Positions 8,469 through 16,955 of a stretch of DNA of 64,000 bases are shown in pieces; the stretch's first letter is position 1; each line of letters begins with the position of its first letter. Below the pieces are notes generated by a model, which saw nothing but the letters and a program-made list of their open reading frames with translations, made no database searches and was not told the DNA's origin. The DNA lies in the NCBI GenBank assembly GCA_963728445.1, contig CAVSJO010000006.1, positions 1,302,001-1,366,000 on the forward strand. The letters are read 5' to 3'. Source of the DNA: CAVSJO01 sp963728445 (lineage in GTDB: Bacteria; Gemmatimonadota; Gemmatimonadetes; Longimicrobiales; RSA9). A program made the translations under genes and the position numbers.

Positions 8469-9806
8469 ATGCTGGAAAGCTTCGGCGTGGCGGCGGGATT
8501 GGTCGTGTTCGTGGCCGTGCTCGTGGTCGTGTGGACGATCAGCAACCTCATCATCATCGTGCCGCCGAACCGGGCCGCCGTGATCACCGGTCGACGACGC
8601 TCCCTGAGCGATGGGCGCCGCGTCGGGTATCGCGCGGTCATCGGCGGCCGCACGATTCGCATCCCGATCCTGGAGAGCGTCCAGTACGTCTCGCTCGAGA
8701 CCATTCCGCTGGAGATCGTGGTCAGCAACGCGTTCTCGAAGGGAAACATTCCCCTCAACGTGCAGGCGATCGCGAACGTGAAGATCGCGTCCGAGCCCGA
8801 AACGGACTTCAACAACGCCGTCGAGAGACTTCTCGACAAGCTGCCGGAGGAGATCGAAGGGCTGGCCAAGGAGACGCTCACGGGCAACCTGCGGGGCGTG
8901 CTGGCCACGCTGACGCCCGAGCAGGTGAACGAGGATCGCCTCATGTTCGCGCAGAATCTGGCGGAGGAGGCCGAGAACGATCTGAAGAAGCTGGGCTTCT
9001 CACTGGACGTGCTGAAGATCCAGAACGTCACGGACGAAGTCGGCTACCTCGAGGCGATGGGTCGGAAGAAGACCGCGCAGGTCATCAAGGAGGCCGAGGT
9101 CGCGGAAGCGGAGAACCAGTCGGAGACGCGGCAGAAGAAGGCGTCCGCGGACCAGGCCGCCGCCGTCGCGGAGGCCGGGGCCCAGATCCAGATCTCCGAA
9201 GCCCAGACGCAGCTCAAGGTGCGCCAGGCGGAGCTCCGGCAGGAGTCGGAGACCGCCGACAAGATCGCCGCCGTCGCCGCCGAGCGCGCCGAGGTCGAGG
9301 CGCAGCGGGAGCTGCAGCAGCGCCGGACCGAGACCGAGCGCGAGCGGCTCAACGCAGACGTGATCACACCGGCCGAGGCCGAGCGGACCGCCGCCGAGTC
9401 CCGCGCGAAGGGCGCCGCCGCCCCCATCCTCGAGACAGGCCGCGCGCAGGCCCAGGTCCTCGAGCTGCTCTTCTCCACCATCCGCGAGGGTGGTGAGCGC
9501 GGCTTCCAGGTCTTCATGGCCGAGAAGCTGCCCGCCCTCATGGAGCAGGCCTCGGGCGCCGTCCAGGGGATCGACATCGACCGCATGGTGGTTGTCGACG
9601 GGGGCAACGGGGACGGCGTGGCGAACGTGGCGAATCAGCGCTTCCGCGGCGCCCTCTCTCTCGTCGAGCAGCTCTCGAGCGCATTCGGCGTGGACGTGGA
9701 GGCGGTGCTGCGGGCCGTCGGACGCCGCGCCGGCGACGGCGCGGGCGTGACGGTCACGCCCGTGTCCAGCGAGAACCTCGGTCCGGTACGGACGGCGCCG
9801 AAGTAG
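8469..9806 (+). CDS. Flotillin-like SPFH-domain protein
   Basis: 445 residues. A single N-terminal membrane helix (about 8-30) precedes an SPFH/PHB domain (about 32-200, with IIIVPPNRAAVITGRR and TLTGNLRGVLATLTPEQVNEDR). A long Ala/Glu/Gln-rich coiled coil (about 200-330) and a C-terminal oligomerisation region complete the flotillin layout. Flotillins organise membrane microdomains and signalling or secretion complexes. It forms an operon with the upstream NfeD-like gene. Its last 53 bp overlap the 3' end of the convergent P-type ATPase gene, so the extreme C-terminus is encoded in shared DNA. Confidence 0.94.
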   Translation: MLESFGVAAGLVVFVAVLVVVWTISNLIIIVPPNRAAVITGRRRSLSDGRRVGYRAVIGGRTIRIPILESVQYVSLETIPLEIVVSNAFSKGNIPLNVQAIANVKIASEPETDFNNAVERLLDKLPEEIEGLAKETLTGNLRGVLATLTPEQVNEDRLMFAQNLAEEAENDLKKLGFSLDVLKIQNVTDEVGYLEAMGRKKTAQVIKEAEVAEAENQSETRQKKASADQAAAVAEAGAQIQISEAQTQLKVRQAELRQESETADKIAAVAAERAEVEAQRELQQRRTETERERLNADVITPAEAERTAAESRAKGAAAPILETGRAQAQVLELLFSTIREGGERGFQVFMAEKLPALMEQASGAVQGIDIDRMVVVDGGNGDGVANVANQRFRGALSLVEQLSSAFGVDVEAVLRAVGRRAGDGAGVTVTPVSSENLGPVRTAPK

Positions 9807-12468
9807 CCGTGGGCCGGATGCGGATGAGCTGGCCGATCAGCGCCGGCATCAGGGAGAAGCCGAGAACGACAACCCACTCGCGCCAGGTCAGCGGGCGCGT
9901 GTCCAGCACGGCCACCAGCGGCGGGGCGTAGACGGCCAGAACCTGGAGCACGAGCACGAGCGCCACGGCTCCGAGCGCCCACGGGTTCGAGAACGCGCGC
10001 CGCGGCCGAAGGACGGGCTCGCGGCTGCGCGCTGTACCGAGATGGAAGAGCTGGGCGAGCGCCAGCGTCACGAAGCTGACCGTGATGGCGTGGTCCGGCG
10101 CGCCGAACGCGCCCGAAGTCATGATCACGAAGGGCAGCAGCGTCGCGGCCGTGATCAGCGCGGCGTAGAAGCCGACCGCGCGCACGAACGGCCCCGATAG
10201 GATCGCCTCGCCCGGCCTGCGGGGGCGCCGTTTCATGATCGACCGCTCCGCGGGCTCGAGCGCCAGCGCCAGCGCCGGGAACGTGTCGGTCACGAGGTTC
10301 AGCCACAGGATCTGGAGCGGCGTGAGCGGCAGCGGCAGTCCAGCGATTCCGGCGATCAGCAGGACGAGCAGCTCCGCCAGATTGCAGCTGAAGAGATAGA
10401 AGACGAACTTCCGGATGTTGTCGTAGATGACGCGGCCCTCCTCGACCGCCGCGCCGATCGTGCGGAAGCGGTCGTCCTGGAGCACCACGTCCGCCGCCTC
10501 CTTGGCGACGTCGGTGCCGCGCATCCCCATCGCCACGCCGACATCCGCCTTCTTCAGCGCCGCCGCGTCGTTCACCCCGTCACCGATCATCGCGACGATG
10601 TCGCCGCGGGCCTGGAATGCGGCGACGATCTCCAGCTTGTCCTCGGGACTCACGCGGCTGAAGACGCTGACGTCCCCCACGCGGCTTGCCAGCGCGTCGC
10701 CCCGCAGGTGCTGGAGCTCGCGGCCGCCCAGCACCCGGGCGCCATCGTGGGCGAGGCCGAGGGAACGGGCGACGGCCCGGGCCGTGGGTGCCTGGTCCCC
10801 CGTGATCATGACCGTGCGGATGCCCGCGCCGCGCAGCACCCGGATCGTATCCTCGACGCCCTCCGCCGGTGGGTCCGTCAGGCCGATCAGCCCGACGAAC
10901 GCGAGCCCACGCAGCGCGGCTGCCGTGGGGGCTTCGACGGGCCCACAGGCCAGCGCCAGCACGCGCTGACCGTCGCCGGCCATCGCCTCGTTCCGCGCCA
11001 CGATGCGGTCGCGCTCGGTGTCCTCCAGCCGCCGCTCGCCGCCCTCCGTCAACAGCCGGTCGCACGTCGCGAGTACGCGGCCGGGTGCGCCCTTCACGTG
11101 GGCCACGAGCGTGCCGTCCGCAGCGCGGTGGAACGTGGCCATCAGGCCGCGCGCGCTGGAGAACGGCAGCTCCGCCTCTTCGGGCCAGCTCCCGAGCAGT
11201 TGAGCCCGCTCTGCGCCCGCCGAACGCGCCATCTCGAGAAGGGCCGCGTCCGTCGGTGTGCCGCGCACGGTCGACCCCGTCGACGCCTCCTCCACTCGCG
11301 CACGATTCGCGAGCGCCGCGATCCGGAGGGCGACGGCGCCCACGACGTCCGCAGCGGGATCCACCGGACGGCCCTCTTCCAGGAACCGGTCGGCGTGCCC
11401 GGCGGCAACGATGCGAAGCTCCCGGTGGGGAAGCCACAGCGTCGTGGCTCTCATGGTTCCGGCCGTCAGCGTGCCCGTCTTGTCCGTGCACACCACCGTC
11501 ACGGAGCCCAACGTCTCGACCGACGGCAGGCGCCGGACGAGCGCGCGCCGCCGGGCCATGCGCCGAACGCCCACGGCCAGCGCGATCGTCGCCACGGCCG
11601 GCAGCCCCTCGGGGACGGCGGCGATCGCCAGCGCGATCCCCGTCTCCAGCATCAGCGCGAGTGATCGGCCATGCAGCGCGCCGATCCCGGCCACAACCGC
11701 CGCGACGCCCAGCGCGAACGCCACCAGCCGGCGGCCCAGCGCGTCCAGGCGCTGCTCCAGCGGGGTGTCCTGCTCAGCGACGTCGGAGACGAGCTTGCCG
11801 ATGCGACCCAGCTCCGTCTGCATCCCCGTCGCGACGACCAGAACCCGCGCTGTCCCCGCCGCCGTCGTGGTCCCCTTGTAGACCATGGACGAACGCTCCG
11901 GCAGCGGCGCGTCGGGGGCGACGGGGGCGCTCGACTTCGCCACCGGCATCGACTCGCCCGTCAGCGGGGCCTCGTCGACGTGCAGGTCCGCCTCCTCGAG
12001 CACCCGGCCATCCGCGGGCACCGAGGCGCCGGCCTCCAGCAGGACGACGTCTCCCGGAGCGAGATCCCGCGCGGCGACGGTGCGCGCCCTGCCCTCGCGC
12101 ACCACCACTGCGCGTGGCGCCTCGAGCCGAAGCAGCGCTTCCATGGCCCGGCGCGCGCGCAACTCCGTGAAGAAGCCGAGCAGGGTGTTGAGAACGAGGA
12201 CCACGGCGATCGCCGCGGCCTCCAGCGCGTCGCCCGTGACCAGGGCGATCCCTGCCGCCGCCGCGAGCAGCAGCACGACCACGCCGCGGAGCTGGTCCAG
12301 CAGGATGCGCCAGGCTGAGCGCGGCCGGGTGGTGGAGAGCGCATTCGGGCCGTGGCGTACCCGGCGCGACTCGGCCTCGGCCTCCGCGAGGCCGTCCCTG
12401 CCACTCTCCTGCCGCGCCAGCGCGACGGCCGGGTCGAGGGAATGATAGGCGGGCACGCCAGCCGTCAT
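9754..12468 (-). CDS. P-type cation-transporting ATPase (Ca2+/PMR1-like)
   Basis: 904 residues with every hallmark of a type II P-type ATPase: TGES at 170-173 (actuator domain), PEGLP at 286-290 (ion-site helix), DKTGTLT with phosphorylated Asp329, ITGDQ, and GDGVNDAAALKKADVGVAMG in the P-domain. The C-terminal membrane block contains LVTDTFPALALALEP. Calcium or manganese export is the likely role; the exact ion is uncertain. The ATG at 12468 (MTAGVPAYHSLD) fits the family N-terminus and has GGAAG upstream; the longer frame adds unstructured residues. A 22-bp perfect palindrome lies 26 bp upstream of the start. The 3' end overlaps flotillin by 53 bp. Confidence 0.95.
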   Translation of the reverse strand: MTAGVPAYHSLDPAVALARQESGRDGLAEAEAESRRVRHGPNALSTTRPRSAWRILLDQLRGVVVLLLAAAAGIALVTGDALEAAAIAVVLVLNTLLGFFTELRARRAMEALLRLEAPRAVVVREGRARTVAARDLAPGDVVLLEAGASVPADGRVLEEADLHVDEAPLTGESMPVAKSSAPVAPDAPLPERSSMVYKGTTTAAGTARVLVVATGMQTELGRIGKLVSDVAEQDTPLEQRLDALGRRLVAFALGVAAVVAGIGALHGRSLALMLETGIALAIAAVPEGLPAVATIALAVGVRRMARRRALVRRLPSVETLGSVTVVCTDKTGTLTAGTMRATTLWLPHRELRIVAAGHADRFLEEGRPVDPAADVVGAVALRIAALANRARVEEASTGSTVRGTPTDAALLEMARSAGAERAQLLGSWPEEAELPFSSARGLMATFHRAADGTLVAHVKGAPGRVLATCDRLLTEGGERRLEDTERDRIVARNEAMAGDGQRVLALACGPVEAPTAAALRGLAFVGLIGLTDPPAEGVEDTIRVLRGAGIRTVMITGDQAPTARAVARSLGLAHDGARVLGGRELQHLRGDALASRVGDVSVFSRVSPEDKLEIVAAFQARGDIVAMIGDGVNDAAALKKADVGVAMGMRGTDVAKEAADVVLQDDRFRTIGAAVEEGRVIYDNIRKFVFYLFSCNLAELLVLLIAGIAGLPLPLTPLQILWLNLVTDTFPALALALEPAERSIMKRRPRRPGEAILSGPFVRAVGFYAALITAATLLPFVIMTSGAFGAPDHAITVSFVTLALAQLFHLGTARSREPVLRPRRAFSNPWALGAVALVLVLQVLAVYAPPLVAVLDTRPLTWREWVVVLGFSLMPALIGQLIRIRPTATSAPSVPDRGSRWTRA

Positions 12469-12493
12469 CGGTCTTCCCGCCTCCCGTTCGGTA

Positions 12494-12515
12494 CGACGAA
12501 CGGATCCGTTCGTCG
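12494..12515. promoter_or_regulatory. 22-bp perfect palindrome, candidate operator
   Basis: CGACGAACGGA followed directly by its reverse complement TCCGTTCGTCG. It sits 26-47 bp upstream of the P-type ATPase start on the minus strand, where a repressor or metal sensor would act. The regulator is not identifiable from the window. Confidence 0.6.
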
Positions 12516-12709
12516 GATCCGGTCTCGATTCGGTCCGCCACATCACGCCCCAATGGTATCGCGCGACGTCGCGCCGGGCGAGGCACGTCCGTCCCCCACC
12601 GCCGCGGGTCGACACACCGCCTACCCGTGGCCGAGGCGACCGGGTTGCGGCGGACCCGCCCCTCGCGTACTTCGTAGGGGTTATCCCGACCGCGAGGCGC
12701 AACACAGCC

Positions 12710-13111
12710 GTGAACCGATCAGGCAGGCACACACGCATCCGGGCCGCGCTTCTCGCCTCCCTCTATCTGCTCGTTACGACGAGCGTCGAGGCGGTGGGAT
12801 GGCACCATTGCCCGCATCACGCGGGACTGATGGCGCCGTCCGCTCCGGTCAGCCACGCTCACGGCCACGAGGGGGCCTTCTCCGCGCACGTCGAAGCGGG
12901 CCGTGGGCTCCCCTGCGACGGCAGCGGGCCGTGCACGTGCATCGGCAGGATGGCCCCGCCTGGGGACCATCTGCCGGCGCCGTCAGCATCGAACACGATC
13001 CTGACGGCCGAAGCTGGGTCCGGGCCGGCCCCGCCCGCGCGCCGCCGGCTCGCGAGCGGGCCTCGCCCCCGCATGCAGCCTCCCGCAACCGCTCCCCCGT
13101 CGAGCGTCTGA
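12710..13111 (+). CDS. Small secreted His/Cys-containing protein
   Basis: 133 residues. A basic N-terminus and hydrophobic helix (residues 10-28) form a signal peptide. The mature part has clustered metal-ligand residues: HHCPHH just after cleavage, HAHGH, and C-x(6)-CTC, followed by a low-complexity Pro/Ser-rich tail. It resembles the short Cys/His-rich exported proteins found upstream of heavy-metal or TonB-type genes, but no named family is certain. It lies 67 bp before another His-rich gene on the same strand, so the two probably form one operon related to metal handling (inference). Confidence 0.65.
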   Translation: MNRSGRHTRIRAALLASLYLLVTTSVEAVGWHHCPHHAGLMAPSAPVSHAHGHEGAFSAHVEAGRGLPCDGSGPCTCIGRMAPPGDHLPAPSASNTILTAEAGSGPAPPARRRLASGPRPRMQPPATAPPSSV

Positions 13112-13178
13112 TATCCGAATCCGCCCCGCCGCCGTTCGCGGCGGGCAGGCGCACATCCAGGACGGGAAGATCATCGCC

Positions 13179-14120
13179 ATGACGACCAATCGAGGCGTCC
13201 GCCTCCGCGCGCTCGCCGTTCTCGCCGCGGCCGCGACGCTGGTCGCGCCGCAGGCCTTGCGGGCGCAGGAACACGAGCATGAGCACGAGCACGGCGAGCA
13301 GCACGAGCACGGGGAGGACCAGCACGAGCACGAGGAAGAGGGCCATCACCACGGGGCGCTGCACTTCTCCCACCCGCTGGTGGCCGAATCGGTGACTCCG
13401 GATACAAAGTTCCGGCTCGACGCCCATTACTCCGACGGGGACGGCGGCTCGACGCTGGAGATGGAGTTCGAGGCGGAGTACGCGTTCGCGCCGGCGTTCA
13501 GCATCGAGGTGGGCGCGTCGCCATACACGCACGCGGACCCTGCCGCCGCGAAAGTCTTCCCGGTCGCACGGACGGCGCCGCCGATCCGGGCGCACCTGGC
13601 GCCCGGCGAAGCGGGCACCGCCGAGGACGCGTTCAGCGACTTCGACGTGGCCCTGAAGTTCGCGAACTTCGCCTTCGCGGAGCACGGCGTGTTGCTCGGC
13701 TACGGCGCCACCCTCGGCTTCCCTCTGCGCACGGGGGACGAGCCGGTCCACGCCATCACGTCCGTGGAGCCCTTCCTGAACGTTGGCTACCAGAAGGCGG
13801 GGTGGGAGCTCGAGGGCTTCGCGCGCTTCGCCATCCCGACGGCGGGGGAGGCCGGCGGTCCGGGCAACGCGGACCTCGGAACGAACGTCTCCGTGCTGCG
13901 TCACCTCGGCGATCAGGTCCAGGCACTCTTCGAGATGGACTCGGCCTCGCCCCTGGGCGGAGGCGACGATCCGACGCTCGTCCACCTTACGCCCGGACTC
14001 AAGGTGCGCCCCATCGCCTCGAACGAGCACCTCATCATCGGGGCCGGCCTGCGCTTTCCCGTCAGCTCGGCGAAGACCTTCGGCGAACAGGCAATCGTGT
14101 CCGTGTTCTGGCACTTCTGA
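13179..14120 (+). CDS. Outer-membrane transporter-like protein with histidine-rich N-terminus
   Basis: 313 residues. The signal peptide (about 1-30, ending ALRAQ) is followed by a run of His-Glu dipeptides (about 31-62, ending in EEEGHHHGALHF) that is a plausible metal-binding tail. The remainder is beta-rich with alternating residues and a terminal aromatic (SVFWHF), as in outer-membrane beta-barrels, and resembles the MetA-pathway/transporter-like barrel family. It follows the small His/Cys protein and ends at a very strong terminator. Zinc, copper or cobalt binding is inferred from composition only. Confidence 0.72.
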   Translation: MTTNRGVRLRALAVLAAAATLVAPQALRAQEHEHEHEHGEQHEHGEDQHEHEEEGHHHGALHFSHPLVAESVTPDTKFRLDAHYSDGDGGSTLEMEFEAEYAFAPAFSIEVGASPYTHADPAAAKVFPVARTAPPIRAHLAPGEAGTAEDAFSDFDVALKFANFAFAEHGVLLGYGATLGFPLRTGDEPVHAITSVEPFLNVGYQKAGWELEGFARFAIPTAGEAGGPGNADLGTNVSVLRHLGDQVQALFEMDSASPLGGGDDPTLVHLTPGLKVRPIASNEHLIIGAGLRFPVSSAKTFGEQAIVSVFWHF

Positions 14121-14204
14121 TCAAGAAGGCACTCGCGCCCGCGGCCGCACGCGTCCGTCGTGGAGTACAGACTCCAGCCTCGGGGGGGCGAGGGGGCCCG
14201 AACG

Positions 14205-14242
14205 AAGCGGCGCCGCCCCGAATTTTCGGGGCGGCGCCGCTT
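14205..14242. terminator. 18-bp perfect-stem terminator
   Basis: AAGCGGCGCCGCCCCGAA at 14205-14222 pairs perfectly with 14225-14242, with TTT right after the GC-rich core on one side and AAA on the other. It lies between convergent genes and is strong enough to serve both. Confidence 0.85.
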
Positions 14243-14265
14243 TGACAATGCCGGGGAGAGGTCCG

Positions 14266-14628
14266 TCAGCGCGACGACGCGGCGGTCGCGACCTTGTCCA
14301 CGTACGTGTCGATGTTCGCGATGACGTCCACGACCTGCCCCTTATTCTCGGCGCCGACGAGGGCCTGCGCGAACTGAAGGAGCGACGTGCGGATCGCCTC
14401 CTTGTTCGGCCCGGAGCGGCGCCGGCGCGAGCCCGTACGCCGCCGTGGCGGCGCCATCTTGCGCTTGACCTGGAGAGGGTAGCGGGCGTTGAACTGGCGC
14501 GCCGAGAGCTTCTCCATCCCTTTGTCGATCTTCTTCGCCTTCTCGTAGAGCTCAGCGGTCGTGACGTTCGGGTTCTTGCCGATCTCGTCCTCGACCATCT
14601 TCATGACCTTCGCGTTCACGTCCGCCAT
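14266..14628 (-). CDS. Small basic protein, possible nucleic-acid-binding
   Basis: 120 residues, cytoplasmic. Residues 1-60 look helical (MADVNAKVMKMVEDEIGKNP, then LSARQFNARYPLQVKRK). A strongly basic patch follows at about 56-73 (RKMAPPRRRTGSRRRR), then a C-terminal helical part. I do not recognise a named family. The basic patch and small size suggest nucleic acid binding (inference). The ATG at 14628 was chosen because the longer frame runs through a promoter-like region. A TTGACT promoter about 65-95 bp upstream suggests good expression. Confidence 0.72.
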   Translation of the reverse strand: MADVNAKVMKMVEDEIGKNPNVTTAELYEKAKKIDKGMEKLSARQFNARYPLQVKRKMAPPRRRTGSRRRRSGPNKEAIRTSLLQFAQALVGAENKGQVVDVIANIDTYVDKVATAASSR

Positions 14629-14694
14629 GTGCGCCCCTCTCCGGCCTGTCGCCCGAGGTCTGCGTGTGGATGATGTCTTGGGGGAGTTCCCCGG

Positions 14695-14723
14695 TATAAT
14701 GAACGGAAGTGCCGGAAAGTCAA
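14695..14723 (-). promoter_or_regulatory. Sigma-70-like promoter for the small basic protein
   Basis: On the minus strand TTGACT (14723-14718) is followed after 16 bp by CATTATACC. It is an AT-rich pocket in GC-rich DNA, 67 bp upstream of the 14628 start. The plus strand of the same pocket reads a perfect TATAAT (14695-14700) but lacks a good -35 at normal spacing. Confidence 0.55.
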
Positions 14724-14863
14724 GCGGCCCGGCATAGTGCATCGACGCACGCGCGGCGATGGCGGCGCGGAACGGGGGAAGACGGGGACCGCCGGTGGCG
14801 CGCCCGGTGCATTGTCCCCATATTGTCGCGCCCTCAACCGATAGAGGAGACCCAGGGACGACG

Positions 14864-15181
14864 ATGAACCAGCGACTGCTTTCCGGCGCCTCGCGCGTGA
14901 TCCTGATCCTAGCCTTCGGCACCGGCCTGGCCGCGTGCGGTGCGAGCTCCGACTACGACCGGGGCCCCACGAAGGCGCCGCTCACGGACATGAACCTCGT
15001 CGTGACCCCGGAGCCGTCGACCGAGATGAGCCGGATGGGCCAGCCCGTGGCGATCCCGCGGCTCACACCGACGGGCGAGCTGGCGAGCGTCGACAGCCAG
15101 GTCCCCCTCTCCGACACCGCGCGGGCGGTCCACCCGGACACCACGCGGCCGGCGCCGGCGGCTGGCGGGGCGTCGAAGTAG
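14864..15181 (+). CDS. Small lipoprotein of unknown function
   Basis: 105 residues. The signal peptide has a lipobox-like GLAACG (Cys25), so it should be lipid-anchored outside the cytoplasm. The mature part is about 80 residues, Pro/Thr-rich and probably disordered. No family is recognised. AGGGA lies a few bases before the ATG at 14864. It is convergent with the small 15258-15548 gene. Confidence 0.72.
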   Translation: MNQRLLSGASRVILILAFGTGLAACGASSDYDRGPTKAPLTDMNLVVTPEPSTEMSRMGQPVAIPRLTPTGELASVDSQVPLSDTARAVHPDTTRPAPAAGGASK

Positions 15182-15257
15182 CGCTGCGACGTCGCCTCCA
15201 CAGCCGCGGGGCGACCGTCCGACGCCCGCTCCGCTGAGATCCGGAGCCGGCAGGAGC

Positions 15258-15548
15258 TCAGGGAAAGGGAGGCCGCGGGCGCAGCGCCCGCTGATACAGC
15301 TCGATACGATCCTTCTGCGTCAGCTCCCGAGCCCGGTCAAGCGCGACCCCGGGCGGGACATGCCACCCGACGCCCGTCGTGGGTGGCTCGATGTCCGAGA
15401 GGACTCCGTCCCGCCGGAAGATCAGCGCGTTGTGCCAGGTGCCGTCCTCGTCGGGCTCGGATCGGACCCACACCTCGTGGCGCTGTCCTTCGACGATGAG
15501 TGAATCGAGGCGTTCCTCGATGGCGTGATCGTCGCGTCGCATCGGCAT
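15258..15548 (-). CDS. Small hypothetical cytoplasmic protein
   Basis: 96 residues. The sequence is not low-complexity: it has a charged N-terminal helix, a WVRSEPDEDGTWHNALIFRR beta segment, VGWHVPPGV, and a C-terminal helix ending in LYQRALRPR. I know of no characterised family. The start could be either of two close ATGs (15548 or 15542). It is divergent from tryptophanase with only 18 bp between the start codons, so its promoter must overlap the neighbouring coding start. Confidence 0.62.
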   Translation of the reverse strand: MPMRRDDHAIEERLDSLIVEGQRHEVWVRSEPDEDGTWHNALIFRRDGVLSDIEPPTTGVGWHVPPGVALDRARELTQKDRIELYQRALRPRPPFP

Positions 15549-15566
15549 CCCCCCGGAGGCGCTGAA

Positions 15567-16955
15567 GTGCGCACAATCATCGAGCCGTTCAGGATCAAGG
15601 TCGTCGAGCCAATCCGGATGACGTCCCGCGCCGAGCGCGCGGACTTCCTCCGGGAAGCAGGCTACAACGTCTTTCGCTTGCGCGCCGACGACGTCCTGAT
15701 CGATCTGCTCACGGACAGCGGCACGGCGGCCATGAGCGCGGAGCAGTGGGCCGGCATCATGCGCGGCGACGAAGCGTACGCCGGCAGCCGGTCCTTCTAT
15801 CGGTTCGAGTCGGCCGTCCGCGACCTGTTCGGCTTCCGTCACGTCATCCCGACCCACCAGGGCCGCGCGGCCGAGCGCATCCTCTTCAGCACCGTCTGCA
15901 GGGCCGGCGACGTCGTGCCGAACAACACGCACTTCGACACCACACGAGCCAACATCGAGGCGGTGGGCGCGCGTGCAGTCGACCTGCCCGCGCCCCACGC
16001 GAAGAACCTGCAAGAGGCGCACCCGTTCAAGGGCGACCTCGACGTCGCTGCCCTCGAGCGCGTCATCGACGACGTCGGCGCGGACCGGATCCCGCTCTGC
16101 ATGATCACCGTCACGAACAACTCGGGCGGCGGCCAGCCGGTCTCCATGGCCAACCTGAAGAAGGTGGGCTCCACGTGCCGCAAGCACGGGATTCCCCTGT
16201 ACATCGACGCCTGCCGGTTCGCCGAGAATGCGTACCTGATCAAGCTGCGGGAAGGGGGCTACGCCGACCGGCCCGTGAAGGAAATCGTGCGAGAGATGTT
16301 CGCCCAGGCCGATGGCTGCACCTTCTCCGCCAAGAAGGACGCGATCGCCAACATCGGCGGCCTGCTCGCCACCAACGATGATCGCGTCGCCGAGCAGGAG
16401 AAGGACCTGCTCATCCTGACGGAGGGGTTTCCCACGTACGGCGGACTCGCCGGCCGCGACCTGGAGGCCATCGCCGTCGGCCTCGAGGAGGTCGTCCACG
16501 AAGATTACCTCCAGTACCGAATTGCGTCGGTGCGCTATCTCGGCGAGCACGTGGCCCGGGAGGGCGTGCCCATCGTGCAGCCGCCCGGCGGGCATGCCAT
16601 CTACATCGACGCCGCGGCGTTCCTCCCCCACGTCGAGCCCCTACGCCTGCCCGGCCAGTCCCTCGTCGCCGAGCTGTACCTCGAGGGCGGCGTCCGCGCC
16701 GTCGAGATCGGCACCGTCATGTTCGGCCGCCGCGATCCCGCGACCGGCGAGGAGACGACGGCGCCCATCGAGCTCGTCCGCCTCGCGGTGCCTCGCCGCG
16801 TCTATACCCAGAGCCACATCGACTACGTCGTCGAGGTCATCCTCGACGTCTGGCGCCGCCGTGAGGACATCGGCGGCTTCCGCATCACGAAGCAGGCTCC
16901 CGTGCTGCGCCACTTCACGGCGCTGTTCGAGCCCGACTACACGTTCGGAGGCTGA
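15567..16955 (+). CDS. tnaA: Tryptophanase (tryptophan indole-lyase)
   Basis: 462-residue PLP enzyme of the beta-eliminating lyase family, which converts L-tryptophan to indole, pyruvate and ammonia. The PLP lysine is Lys257 in FSAKKDAIANIGG; Tyr71 (GDEAYAGS), THQGR and AENAYLIK are conserved. Overall the sequence resembles tyrosine phenol-lyase, but the two specificity positions are tryptophanase-like: Asp124 instead of Thr (FDTTR) and Ile381 instead of Arg (VRAVEIG). The GTG at 15567 is preferred because GGAGG lies seven bases before it and an upstream ATG sits inside the divergent gene. Its stop overlaps the argR start, so the two are translationally coupled. Confidence 0.9.
   Translation: MRTIIEPFRIKVVEPIRMTSRAERADFLREAGYNVFRLRADDVLIDLLTDSGTAAMSAEQWAGIMRGDEAYAGSRSFYRFESAVRDLFGFRHVIPTHQGRAAERILFSTVCRAGDVVPNNTHFDTTRANIEAVGARAVDLPAPHAKNLQEAHPFKGDLDVAALERVIDDVGADRIPLCMITVTNNSGGGQPVSMANLKKVGSTCRKHGIPLYIDACRFAENAYLIKLREGGYADRPVKEIVREMFAQADGCTFSAKKDAIANIGGLLATNDDRVAEQEKDLLILTEGFPTYGGLAGRDLEAIAVGLEEVVHEDYLQYRIASVRYLGEHVAREGVPIVQPPGGHAIYIDAAAFLPHVEPLRLPGQSLVAELYLEGGVRAVEIGTVMFGRRDPATGEETTAPIELVRLAVPRRVYTQSHIDYVVEVILDVWRRREDIGGFRITKQAPVLRHFTALFEPDYTFGG

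Noticed and set aside
15567..16955. Annotation as tyrosine phenol-lyase
   Set aside because: Overall similarity is high, but Asp124 and Ile381 replace the Thr and Arg that bind the phenol substrate.
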